NCBI GenBank assembly: GCA_964351655.1
Contig: CAYGPD010000058.1
Location: forward strand, 1-15,503
Reading direction: 5' to 3'
Length of the DNA: 15,503 nt
DNA from: Hirschia sp964351655
GTDB taxonomy: Bacteria > Pseudomonadota > Alphaproteobacteria > Caulobacterales > Hyphomonadaceae
The notes below the pieces were generated by a model. The model did no database searches. It was not told where the DNA came from and saw only the letters and a program-made list of their open reading frames with translations. Below, piece by piece: positions 1 to 6,975 of the stretch. The position numbers and the translations under genes were made by a program. How positions within the stretch are numbered: position 1 is the stretch's first letter; each line of letters opens with the position of its first letter.

Positions 1-78
1 CTTAACCACCCTTGGCGTGGCTATCAATTCGTTTTAGGTAATATGGTTAAGAATCAAAATCTCAGACAGCGTAAGTAG
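1..78 (+). CDS. Possible C-terminal tail of an upstream gene (partial)
   Basis: Frame 1 is open from the first base to a TAG at 76-78, ending 4 bases before parC. It encodes about 25 residues that begin LNHPWRGYQFV and end NLRQRK. The other two frames stop early (TAA at 3-5 and TAG at 35-37). If real, this is the last part of a gene running in the same direction as parC and likely transcribed with it. In several alphaproteobacteria recO lies just upstream of parC, but this tail does not resemble a RecO C-terminus that I recognise. Twenty-five codons is short enough to be open by chance, so the call is weak. Confidence 0.25.
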   Translation, partial: LNHPWRGYQFVLGNMVKNQNLRQRK

Positions 79-82
79 ACAT

Positions 83-2335
83 ATGAGCGACGAATTTACA
101 GTAGATGATCCCGACAATGGTATAATCGAAGAGCCGATGTCTGATGCGTTATCCAAACGCTATTTGGCTTATGCTTTGTCTACAATTACATCACGTGCGT
201 TGCCGGATGTGCGTGACGGGTTAAAGCCTGTTCACCGCCGTTTGATGTATGCAATGCGCTTGCTCAAGCTTGACCCTGAATTAGCATTCAAGAAATCGGC
301 GCGTGTTGTCGGGGATGTGATCGGTAAATATCACCCCCATGGTGATGCTTCCATTTACGATGCACTCGTGCGTTTGGCGCAAGATTTCAACGTGCGTTAT
401 CCGCTTGTCGATGGGCAGGGGAATTTTGGGAATATTGACGGTGATAGCGCGGCGGCCATGCGTTATACGGAATCACGTCTGACACCCGCAGCCCAACTCC
501 TGCTTGAAGGGTTGGATGAAAACGCGGTCGATTTTAAAGAGACATATGATGGCGGCGATAAAGAGCCTGTCGTTTTGGCCTCTGGTTTTCCAAACCTGTT
601 GTGTAATGGTTCGTCTGGTATTGCGGTGGGGATGGCGACTTCTATCCCGCCTCACAATGCTGCCGAAACAATTGATGCATGTATTCATCTAATTGATAAC
701 AAAAGCGCAAGCACGGCCGATCTTGTGAAAATCATGCCTGGACCGGATTTTCCAACGGGTGGTGAGATTGTGGAGGATGAAGCCAGCATTCTCAATGCCT
801 ATGAAACTGGGCGCGGCGGTTTCCGTATTCGCTGTAAATGGGAAAAAGAAGACCTTCCACGTGGCCTCTGGCAGATTGTGGTCACTGAAATTCCCTATCA
901 AGTGCAAAAATCTAAACTGATTGAACGCTTGGCAGAATTGATCGAAACCAAGAAAGCACCGTTGCTTGATGATGTGATGGATGAAAGCGCGGAAGATATC
1001 CGCGTTGTGCTCGTGCCGCGCAATAAATTGGTTGATCCAGAAGTGTTGATGGCGAGCCTATATAAGATGTCCGATCTTGAATCGCGCTTCTCGCTTAATA
1101 TGAATGTGTTGGATCATAATGTGCCGCGCGTGATGGGGTTGAAACAGGTTCTTCAATGTTACCTTGCTCACCGTCAAGAAGTGATTGTACGCCGCGCGCA
1201 GCACCGTTTGGATAAAATCGAAGCGCGCTTGCACATTTTGGAAGGGTATCTGAAGGCCTATCTAAATATTGATGAAGTGATCCGGATAATCCGATTTGAA
1301 GATCACCCAAAACAAGAATTGATGAAGGCGTTTAAACTCTCTGACACGCAAACAGATGCAATTCTCAACATGCGTTTGCGGGCATTGCGTAAGCTCGAAG
1401 AAATCGAAATTCAGGGCGAGCATGACAAGCTGACACAAGAGCGCGACAAGCTGGTTCAGCTTATCGGATCTGAAGCGCGCCAATGGACTGAGGTGAAACG
1501 TCAGCTCAAAATTGCACGTGAAGTGTTTGATCCAGAATCAGAGCTTGGTCGTCGCCGGACGCTCTTTGGTACAGCTGTAGAGATAGACGCAGATGCTGCG
1601 TTAGAAGCTCTTATCCCTAAAGAGCCGATCACAGTTATTCTATCAAAAATGGGCTGGATACGGGCGCTCAAAGGCCATAATCAGGCGATGGATAAACTGA
1701 AATTCAAAGACGGGGACGATTTGGCGTTTACGCTTGAATGTCAGACAACTGATAAGGTCGTGCTGCTGGCATCTGGAGGAAAAGCCTTCACGTTTGCCGC
1801 TGATAAACTGCCGAGTGGTCGCGGACATGGTGAGCCAATCCGTTTATCTGTTGATCTACCTGAATTTGAAGAAATCATTGCCATGTTGACCCCGCAACAG
1901 GGGCGTCAACGACTTGTCGCGTCTACAGCTGGATATGGCTTTATCGTTCCGGAAGAAGAATTAATCTCTCAAAAACGCGGTGGTAAAGTCGTGCAAAACC
2001 CACCTGAAGGCGCAAAATTTGCGTTCTGCCCGAGGGTTGAAGGCGATATGGTTGCCGTGATCGGGGATAACCGAAAACTGCTGTTTTTCCCACTGGAAGA
2101 ATTGCCGGAAATGGCACGCGGTAAAGGTGTCAAACTGCAAAACTATAAGCAGGGCGGTTTAGTCAATGAGCAATTGGCAGACGTTGTGACCTTCGATTCG
2201 GAAGACGGATTCTTTTGGAAAGATTCGGGTGGACGCAATATCTCCCTAAATGAATGGCGCGAATGGCTGGGCAAGCGGGCAGCGGCGGGGAAGGTTGCGC
2301 CAAAGGGCTTTAATCGGAACGGAAAGTTCAGCTAG
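83..2335 (+). CDS. parC: DNA topoisomerase IV subunit A
   Basis: This is the DNA-cleaving subunit of topoisomerase IV, which pairs with ParE to decatenate replicated chromosomes. The 750 residues open with the GyrA/ParC winged-helix core: LPDVRDGLKPVHRR at about 40-53, then KYHPHGD at 82-88. The active-site tyrosine is Y128 in AMRYTESRL. The tower and coiled-coil region runs to about 480, followed by a short beta-pinwheel C-terminal domain. The length, the reduced C-terminal domain and the closing sequence (RGKGVKLQNYKQGG near 684-697) indicate ParC, since GyrA is normally longer and carries a full GyrA-box pinwheel. The start ATG at 83 has only a weak ribosome binding site. Position 89, equivalent to the main quinolone-resistance serine (Ser83 of E. 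coli GyrA), is Ala. No ParE gene is visible, which is common because parE is usually unlinked in this class. Confidence 0.96.
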   Translation: MSDEFTVDDPDNGIIEEPMSDALSKRYLAYALSTITSRALPDVRDGLKPVHRRLMYAMRLLKLDPELAFKKSARVVGDVIGKYHPHGDASIYDALVRLAQDFNVRYPLVDGQGNFGNIDGDSAAAMRYTESRLTPAAQLLLEGLDENAVDFKETYDGGDKEPVVLASGFPNLLCNGSSGIAVGMATSIPPHNAAETIDACIHLIDNKSASTADLVKIMPGPDFPTGGEIVEDEASILNAYETGRGGFRIRCKWEKEDLPRGLWQIVVTEIPYQVQKSKLIERLAELIETKKAPLLDDVMDESAEDIRVVLVPRNKLVDPEVLMASLYKMSDLESRFSLNMNVLDHNVPRVMGLKQVLQCYLAHRQEVIVRRAQHRLDKIEARLHILEGYLKAYLNIDEVIRIIRFEDHPKQELMKAFKLSDTQTDAILNMRLRALRKLEEIEIQGEHDKLTQERDKLVQLIGSEARQWTEVKRQLKIAREVFDPESELGRRRTLFGTAVEIDADAALEALIPKEPITVILSKMGWIRALKGHNQAMDKLKFKDGDDLAFTLECQTTDKVVLLASGGKAFTFAADKLPSGRGHGEPIRLSVDLPEFEEIIAMLTPQQGRQRLVASTAGYGFIVPEEELISQKRGGKVVQNPPEGAKFAFCPRVEGDMVAVIGDNRKLLFFPLEELPEMARGKGVKLQNYKQGGLVNEQLADVVTFDSEDGFFWKDSGGRNISLNEWREWLGKRAAAGKVAPKGFNRNGKFS

Positions 2336-2412
2336 TATTTTGCGCTTTGGCTAAATTGTGCTTAGTGTTTTGCCTGACAGATTTGAGTGTTTCAAACTGA
2401 GGGGAAAACACG

Positions 2413-2976
2413 ATGATGGCACTATATATCGTACTCGGCGTAATTGCGCTGGTCGTTCTATATCTAATTGCGCTTTACAACGGCTTGGTCACAAAACGCC
2501 AGCAGGTGAATGAGTCATTCTCTGGCATAGATGTGCAGTTGAAATTGCGCCAAAATCTCGTGCCAAACCTAGTGGATACCGTAAAAGGCTATGCCGCTCA
2601 CGAACGCGATACATTAGAAGAAGTCATTCAAGCGCGTAACTCCGCTATGGCAGCGAACGGTCCAGCAGATAGCGCTGCGGCAGAAGGCATATTATCTGCT
2701 GCACTGGGAAAGCTATTTGCGCTCTCAGAAGCCTATCCAGACTTAAAAGCCAACACAAACTTTTTGCAATTGCAAAATGAGCTTTCGCAGATTGAAGATA
2801 AGATTGCAGCTTCGCGCCGCTTCTATAATTCTGCAGTGGGTGATTTGAACACTGCCATTGAGCAATTTCCGGCTGTTATGCTGGCAAATGGTTGGGGATT
2901 CACACATCGCGAATTCTTCGACCTTGGTGAAGAAGATCGTGCGGCAATGTCTGTTGTGCCTGAAGTGAAATTCTAA
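2413..2976 (+). CDS. lemA: LemA family membrane-anchored protein
   Basis: This 187-residue protein has one N-terminal membrane helix (about 3-22), followed by a helical domain with the LemA signature: LYNGLVTKRQQVNESFSGID at 21-40, then QLKLRQNLVPNLVDTVKGYA at 42-61. Length and order match the family. The biochemical role of LemA is unresolved; family members often neighbour htpX and TPM-domain genes, which suggests an envelope-related role. Here htpX lies about 3 kb downstream. Two in-frame ATGs (2413 and 2416) follow a GAGGGG ribosome binding site at 2399-2404. The next gene starts 25 bases downstream with its own strong ribosome binding site, so the two are probably co-transcribed. The 77-base gap from parC shows no clear terminator. 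Confidence 0.93.
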   Translation: MMALYIVLGVIALVVLYLIALYNGLVTKRQQVNESFSGIDVQLKLRQNLVPNLVDTVKGYAAHERDTLEEVIQARNSAMAANGPADSAAAEGILSAALGKLFALSEAYPDLKANTNFLQLQNELSQIEDKIAASRRFYNSAVGDLNTAIEQFPAVMLANGWGFTHREFFDLGEEDRAAMSVVPEVKF

Positions 2977-3001
2977 TTTTCTACTCAAAGCAGGAGAAGT
3001 C

Positions 3002-3394
3002 ATGTCGCACACAACCTGCTTTAAGTTTGCTTCGCTGTTCGCGCTCCTTGCTGTATTGCTGGGAGCGTTTGGCGCACATGGACTACGCGATACCCTCGAT
3101 TCAGGGCATTTGGCGACGTTTGAGACAGGTGTGCGCTATCAGTTTTATCACGCGATAGGCCTGTTCATCATTGGATTTCTTATCACTTTAAAACGCGGCG
3201 AAAAATGGCTGCGTTATGCCAGTTATTTGCTCATAGCCGGCATAATATTGTTTTCAGGGTCACTCTATTTGCTCGCGTGCAATCAAATTGCTGATATTCC
3301 ATCATGGATTGGCCCAATCACTCCCCTTGGCGGATTATGCTTTATGAGCGGGTGGGCCTGTGTGTTTATCTCCCAGTTAGGAATGAAGGCATGA
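3002..3394 (+). CDS. DUF423 (YgdD/TMEM256-like) small integral membrane protein
   Basis: This 130-residue protein has four predicted membrane helices (about 7-25, 46-63, 70-92 and 107-125). It carries the family motifs GAFGAHGLRD at 21-30, ETGVRYQFYHAIGLF at 41-55, FSGSLYLLA at 84-92 and GPITPLGGLCFMSGW at 104-118. These match DUF423, which includes E. coli YgdD. No biochemical function is established for the family. The ATG at 3002 follows AGGAG with good spacing, so the start is secure. It lies 25 bases after lemA and is probably in the same transcript. No T-rich terminator follows it, but a 7-bp inverted repeat begins 18 bases after the stop codon. Confidence 0.93.
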   Translation: MSHTTCFKFASLFALLAVLLGAFGAHGLRDTLDSGHLATFETGVRYQFYHAIGLFIIGFLITLKRGEKWLRYASYLLIAGIILFSGSLYLLACNQIADIPSWIGPITPLGGLCFMSGWACVFISQLGMKA

Positions 3395-3411
3395 TCATAG
3401 GTTAGATAGAG

Positions 3412-3434
3412 TTGTTAAAGTAACACGTTAACAA
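3412..3434. promoter_or_regulatory. Inverted repeat upstream of the kinase (candidate operator)
   Basis: TTGTTAA at 3412-3418 and TTAACAA at 3428-3434 are perfect 7-bp inverted arms around a 9-base spacer. They lie between the DUF423 stop and the histidine kinase start. No T-run follows on the plus strand, so a binding site for a dimeric regulator fits better than a terminator. The site is AT-rich, so chance remains possible. Confidence 0.35.
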
Positions 3435-3535
3435 AATGCGGCGTAAAATTAGGGATTGTCGCCTCTTGATAGGTTGGTTAGTCTCTCATAATTCCAATGC
3501 CGATTGTATTGTGTACTTATCTCCGGAAGATATGA

Positions 3536-4636
3536 ATGATTGCAGACTCGCATCCGAAGCAAGCCGAGCGGCTTGCTGCGCTCAGAAGCTACGGTATTTT
3601 AGATACGCCACGTGAAGCGGATTTTGATGATATCGTCGATTTAGCTTCACAAATATGTGGCACCTCGATTTCAGTTATCAATTTGATAGATGCAGATCGC
3701 CAATGGTTTAAAGCAGAGGTGGGCTTGGGTGTAAGAGAAACACCGCTTGCAACATCCATCTGCTCGCACATCATCCTAGAAGATGATTTTGTAGAAATCC
3801 CAGATACTCTCGAAGATTGCCGCACGGGCGATAATCCGTTGTGTTTGAGTGAGCAGGGCCTACGCTTTTATGCGGGTGCATTGCTTAAAACGTCTGACGG
3901 TTTGCCGATTGGAACATTGTGTGTGTTGGACAGTGAACCGCGTAAGTTAAATGATTTTCAGAAGAAGACACTCAACACGCTCGCCAAACAAGTTATGCGT
4001 GAGCTTGAATTGCGTATGGCGCTTCAAGAACAAGATGTGTTGCGACGTGAAATGGATCACCGCGTAAAAAACTCACTTCAAACAGTGTCCTCACTTGTGA
4101 GATTATATAAATCACAAGCGCACCCTGATAGTGCAGACGCTTTTGATGCGGTGGCGCGCAAAGTTGAAGCGATCTCACTCTTGCATGAAGAATTACACCA
4201 AACCACAAGCAACGAACTTGTGCCCATGCAGCGATTTATCCAAAAAGTCGTGGATTTGCTTCAAGCATCAGCACCTGAAAATGTGACGTTGGAATTTGAT
4301 TCTGACACACTCGAAATGCCATCTGAAAATGCGTCCGGCATTGCCATGATTGTCAGTGAGTTTGTCGCTAATTCCATTAAACATGCCTTCCCCGATGATC
4401 GCGATGGTGTAATCAAAATTGCCCTTAAATCGAATGCAGCTTTGGGATGGGCGCTTGAATGTTGTGACAATGGTATTGGCGTTGATGCGGTAGAAGTTGC
4501 GCCAAATAAGTCTGAAGGACTGGGTTTAAAACTGATCAATGCTGTTGTGATGAAGCTTAAGGCTAAGATCGAGCGCGGTGCCAAGGAAGACGGTTATCAC
4601 ATGGTGATCATGCCGAAAGTAGAAGCGCTGACCTAA
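3536..4636 (+). CDS. Soluble GAF-domain sensor histidine kinase, HWE/HisKA_2 type
   Basis: The protein has 366 residues and no membrane segment. An N-terminal GAF domain (about 20-160; it opens RLAALRSYGILDTPREADF and contains TSICSHII and PIGTLCVLD) precedes a HisKA_2 dimerisation domain. H175 in EMDHRVKNSLQ is the likely phosphoacceptor. The HATPase region has an N box (EFVANSIKHAF, N279), a G1 box (DNGIGVD, 311-317) and a G2 box (EGLGLKLI, 327-334). Kinases of this type in alphaproteobacteria often feed single-domain regulators or PhyR in the general stress response. No response regulator is present here, so its partner is elsewhere and unknown. The GAF ligand is also unknown. The start at 3536 follows GGAAG at 3525-3529; the overlapping ATG at 3532 is out of frame. 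It ends 4 bases from the convergent dinB stop. Confidence 0.92.
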   Translation: MIADSHPKQAERLAALRSYGILDTPREADFDDIVDLASQICGTSISVINLIDADRQWFKAEVGLGVRETPLATSICSHIILEDDFVEIPDTLEDCRTGDNPLCLSEQGLRFYAGALLKTSDGLPIGTLCVLDSEPRKLNDFQKKTLNTLAKQVMRELELRMALQEQDVLRREMDHRVKNSLQTVSSLVRLYKSQAHPDSADAFDAVARKVEAISLLHEELHQTTSNELVPMQRFIQKVVDLLQASAPENVTLEFDSDTLEMPSENASGIAMIVSEFVANSIKHAFPDDRDGVIKIALKSNAALGWALECCDNGIGVDAVEVAPNKSEGLGLKLINAVVMKLKAKIERGAKEDGYHMVIMPKVEALT

Positions 4637-4640
4637 CGCA

Positions 4641-5723
4641 TTAGAAAGGAAAGGAGAGCTGATTGCTCTCCTGTTCTATTTGTCCATCTCCAAGGCCAGA
4701 TAGGGTAAGCCCTAATAAGCGGATTGGTTTGAGTGGTGAAGGGATCATTTTTAGCAAGAGATCTTTTGTGTCATACACAGTGTCGATGTCTGAGACGGCG
4801 TGCATAAGCGTGTGTGATCTGGTGATTTGCTTGAAATCAGAAAACTTTACCTTCAAGGTGAGTGTATAACCCGTAGCATTTGCGCGTTCTATCCTTTCCC
4901 AGAGCATGGGAATGATACGCTCCATTGCGGTTTCGACTGCGGCCATATCATGCAAATCATCGTTAAATGTGCGCTCGACGCCAACTGATTTGCGAACCCT
5001 ATCCACGCGCACTGGGCGTTCATCAATGCCTCGCACAGCTCCATAGAGATAGTCTGCGCTACTGCCAAAATGCGCTTTAAGCAAATCCAGCGACATATCT
5101 CTTAAATCTGCGCCGGTGAACACATTTAGGCTTTCCATTTTGGCCGCCGTAACAGGGCCAACACCATGAAAACGCCGCACAGGCAAGCTCATCACAAAGT
5201 CTGGTCCATGTTGGGGTGTGATGACGCATTGGCCATTTGGTTTGTTCTGATCGGAAGCTAATTTGGCGATAAATTTGTTATAGGACACGCCTGCTGAAGC
5301 TGTGAGTTGGGTATCTTCCCAAATGCGTTCACGAATACGCAATGCGATTTGCGTGGCAGACTCAATATTTTGCTTGTTCTGCGTCACATCCAAGTAAGCC
5401 TCATCGAGCGATAATGGCTCAATCAGGTCCGTGTGTTCTTCAAAAATTTTGCGGATCTGATGTGATACCTCTCGATAGACATCAAAGCGAGGTGGCACGA
5501 AAATAAGGTCAGGGCATTTGCGTTTAGCTACGACTGATGCCATCGCAGACCGGACACCAAATTCTCGTGCCTCATAGCTGGCAGCGGCAACTACGCCGCG
5601 CGCTGCACTTCCGCCAACAGCCACAGGCTTGCCGCGCAAATCTGCATTATCGCGCTGCTCTACAGACGCAAAAAATGCATCCATATCAATGTGGATGATT
5701 TTACGGATAGCATGATCAGCCAA
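4641..5723 (-). CDS. dinB: DNA polymerase IV (Y-family translesion polymerase)
   Basis: This is an error-prone translesion DNA polymerase of 360 residues, the usual Pol IV length. The catalytic acidic residues are D13 in HIDMDAFFASVE and D107-E108 in PLSLDEAYLDV. F18 sits at the steric-gate position that excludes ribonucleotides. The fingers motif AVAVGG-type sequence (KPVAVGG, 32-38) and the VAAASYEAREFGVRSAM block (45-61) are present. The little-finger domain follows from about 240. The C-terminus QLSFPF (355-360) fits the sliding-clamp binding motif. The start is TTG at 5723. An in-frame TAA lies at 5750-5748, and the next in-frame ATG is M14, which would remove D13, so TTG is the only reasonable start. 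No GTTC-N7-GTTC LexA box was found upstream by eye. It converges with the kinase and diverges from htpX. Confidence 0.95.
   Translation of the reverse strand: MADHAIRKIIHIDMDAFFASVEQRDNADLRGKPVAVGGSAARGVVAAASYEAREFGVRSAMASVVAKRKCPDLIFVPPRFDVYREVSHQIRKIFEEHTDLIEPLSLDEAYLDVTQNKQNIESATQIALRIRERIWEDTQLTASAGVSYNKFIAKLASDQNKPNGQCVITPQHGPDFVMSLPVRRFHGVGPVTAAKMESLNVFTGADLRDMSLDLLKAHFGSSADYLYGAVRGIDERPVRVDRVRKSVGVERTFNDDLHDMAAVETAMERIIPMLWERIERANATGYTLTLKVKFSDFKQITRSHTLMHAVSDIDTVYDTKDLLLKMIPSPLKPIRLLGLTLSGLGDGQIEQESNQLSFPF
4652..4672 (+). terminator. Candidate terminator of the kinase transcript, inside the dinB 3' end
   Basis: AGGAGAGC (4652-4659) and GCTCTCCT (4665-4672) form a perfect 8-bp stem with a 5-base loop, starting 16 bases after the kinase stop. 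On the plus strand a modest T-rich stretch follows. On the minus strand the stem is followed by TTTCCTTTCT, just before the dinB stop, so it might act in both directions. The same bases encode the last residues of DinB. Confidence 0.5.
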
Positions 5724-5881
5724 GTTATATATCCAGCTTTGCGTGCCTTATGCTCACACCTGAGCTTTATCAGAGAGTATATGGCGATGCGCAACCCAGA
5801 GCAAATACAAGGTGTAAAGTCATGCACATAGTCGTGCTATTTAATTTTCCATGTTTCACTTTGAAAGATAGTTCTCACCCC

Positions 5882-5905
5882 CCAATATTAATACCTCTCT
5901 ATTGG
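5882..5905. repeat. Short inverted repeat overlapping the htpX -35 region
   Basis: CCAATA (5882-5887) and TATTGG (5900-5905) are perfect 6-bp arms around 12 bases. The right arm overlaps the proposed -35 box of htpX, which is where a repressor could act. The arms are short and the region is AT-rich, so this is only a candidate. Confidence 0.22.
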
Positions 5906-5929
5906 CAATTTTAAATCCACACCTATCTT
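5902..5929 (+). promoter_or_regulatory. Candidate htpX promoter
   Basis: TTGGCA (5902-5907) matches the -35 consensus at five of six positions. After a 16-base spacer, TATCTT (5924-5929) matches four of six positions of the -10 consensus. Transcription would begin near 5936, about 20-30 bases before the htpX start codons. Heat-shock sigma control is known for htpX in other proteobacteria, but the sequence does not discriminate sigma-32 from the housekeeping factor here. Confidence 0.4.
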
Positions 5930-5967
5930 AAACATATGCATTTTGCACAATGTGAGTGAAACGGAAT

Positions 5968-6957
5968 ATGGAAAACAATCACCTTAGAACTTTTGTTCTT
6001 ATTGCTGGTCTAACTGCGCTGTTTATGGGAATTGGCTATCTTATCGGTGGCCAAATCGGAATGATAATTGCGCTCGTGCTTGCGGGTGCTGGTAACTTCT
6101 TTAGTTATTGGAATGCCGATAAAATTGTTCTTTCCATGTATAAAGCGAAAGAGGTTGATAGCTCCCATCCCGATCCTGTCGTGCGGGCCTATGCGCAAGA
6201 CGTAGAAGAAATGGTGCGTAATGCAGGCATGCCAATGCCGCGCATCACGATTATTGAAAACCCGCAACCTAATGCGTTTGCAACAGGAAGAAACCCAGAA
6301 AATGCGGCCGTTGCTGCCACGACTGGGCTTCTCTCAATGTTGAATAGGCGTGAAGTGCGCGGGGTGATGGGGCATGAATTGGCGCATGTGCGTAATCGTG
6401 ACACGCTCACCATGACCGTCACAGCAACAATTGCAGGTGCGATTTCCGCTCTGGCAAACTTTGCGTTTTTCTTTGGTGGCAATGATCGTGAACGTCCTGG
6501 CGGGTTGATTGGTACATTGGCGATTATGTTTTTAGCACCTATGGCAGCAAGCCTCGTACAAATGGCGATTAGTCGTGGACGCGAATATGAGGCTGATGCA
6601 GGTGGCGCAGAAATTTCTGGAGACCCACAAGCACTCGCAAGTGCATTGCAAAAGATTGAGCAAATCGCGCATGGTGGGGCAAGAGGGCAAGGCGGCGCTG
6701 TAAATATGGATGCTGAACGCAATCCCGCGACGGCGCACATGTTTATCATCAACCCGCTAAATGGGCGCGGCGCAGATAATCTGTTCTCAACCCACCCAGC
6801 CACGCAAAATCGTGTTGAAGCTTTGCTGCAAATGACGCAAGGGGACATTCCCCAATCGAAACCTCATTCACCGCGTAAGACAGGCAAGAAAGTCGATCTT
6901 CCTGCTTTTGCGCGTCCTGCGGAAAGTAAGAAGAACACTAAAAGCCCGTGGGAATAG
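5968..6957 (+). CDS. htpX: Membrane zinc metalloprotease HtpX
   Basis: HtpX is an M48-family protease of the inner membrane that degrades misfolded membrane proteins. From the ATG at 5968 it has 329 residues. Two N-terminal membrane helices (about 8-26 and 29-48) precede the cytoplasmic motif NAFATGRNPENAAVA. The zinc site is HELAH at 136-140 (ligands H136 and H140, catalytic E137), with the third ligand E206 in RGREYEAD. Two further hydrophobic segments lie at about 148-170 and 181-200. The C-terminal tail, from about 290, is basic and proline-rich. A GTG at 5956 in the same frame would add four residues (MKRN). I prefer the ATG because the resulting N-terminus aligns better with known HtpX proteins, but neither start has a strong ribosome binding site. 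lemA, a frequent htpX neighbour, lies 3 kb upstream. Confidence 0.94.
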   Translation: MENNHLRTFVLIAGLTALFMGIGYLIGGQIGMIIALVLAGAGNFFSYWNADKIVLSMYKAKEVDSSHPDPVVRAYAQDVEEMVRNAGMPMPRITIIENPQPNAFATGRNPENAAVAATTGLLSMLNRREVRGVMGHELAHVRNRDTLTMTVTATIAGAISALANFAFFFGGNDRERPGGLIGTLAIMFLAPMAASLVQMAISRGREYEADAGGAEISGDPQALASALQKIEQIAHGGARGQGGAVNMDAERNPATAHMFIINPLNGRGADNLFSTHPATQNRVEALLQMTQGDIPQSKPHSPRKTGKKVDLPAFARPAESKKNTKSPWE

Positions 6958-6966
6958 GCTTTTAGT
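6937..6966. terminator. Probable bidirectional terminator between htpX and dctM
   Basis: ACTAAAAGCC (6937-6946) and GGCTTTTAGT (6957-6966) form a perfect 10-bp stem with a 10-base loop. The stem spans the htpX stop codon (6955-6957), and its right end lies 10 bases from the dctM stop. The arms contain A4/T4 tracts, so each strand has a T-rich 3' side (CTTTTAGTATTT on plus, CTTTTAGTGTTCTT on minus). Its placement between convergent genes supports termination in both directions. Confidence 0.7.
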
Positions 6967-6975
6967 ATTTGGAGT

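Noticed and set aside
1..51. CTTAACC at 1-7 and GGTTAAG at 45-51 as inverted arms
   Set aside because: The 37-base spacer is long, there is no T-run, and the left arm sits at the window edge. Chance is the simplest explanation.
3466..3492. TTGATA and CATAAT as a promoter for the histidine kinase
   Set aside because: The boxes are only 15 bases apart, too short for a good housekeeping promoter. No EcfG-type GGAAC...CGTT promoter was seen either.
5986..5999. AGAAC-N4-GTTCT palindrome in the first htpX codons, reminiscent of LexA half-sites
   Set aside because: The alphaproteobacterial LexA site is a direct GTTC-N7-GTTC repeat. This is inverted with the wrong spacing and lies inside coding sequence.
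6189..6848. Open frame of 219 codons on the minus strand inside htpX
   Set aside because: It is fully covered by htpX, which has all its catalytic motifs. The antisense product is rich in Ala, Ser and Pro without recognisable domains.
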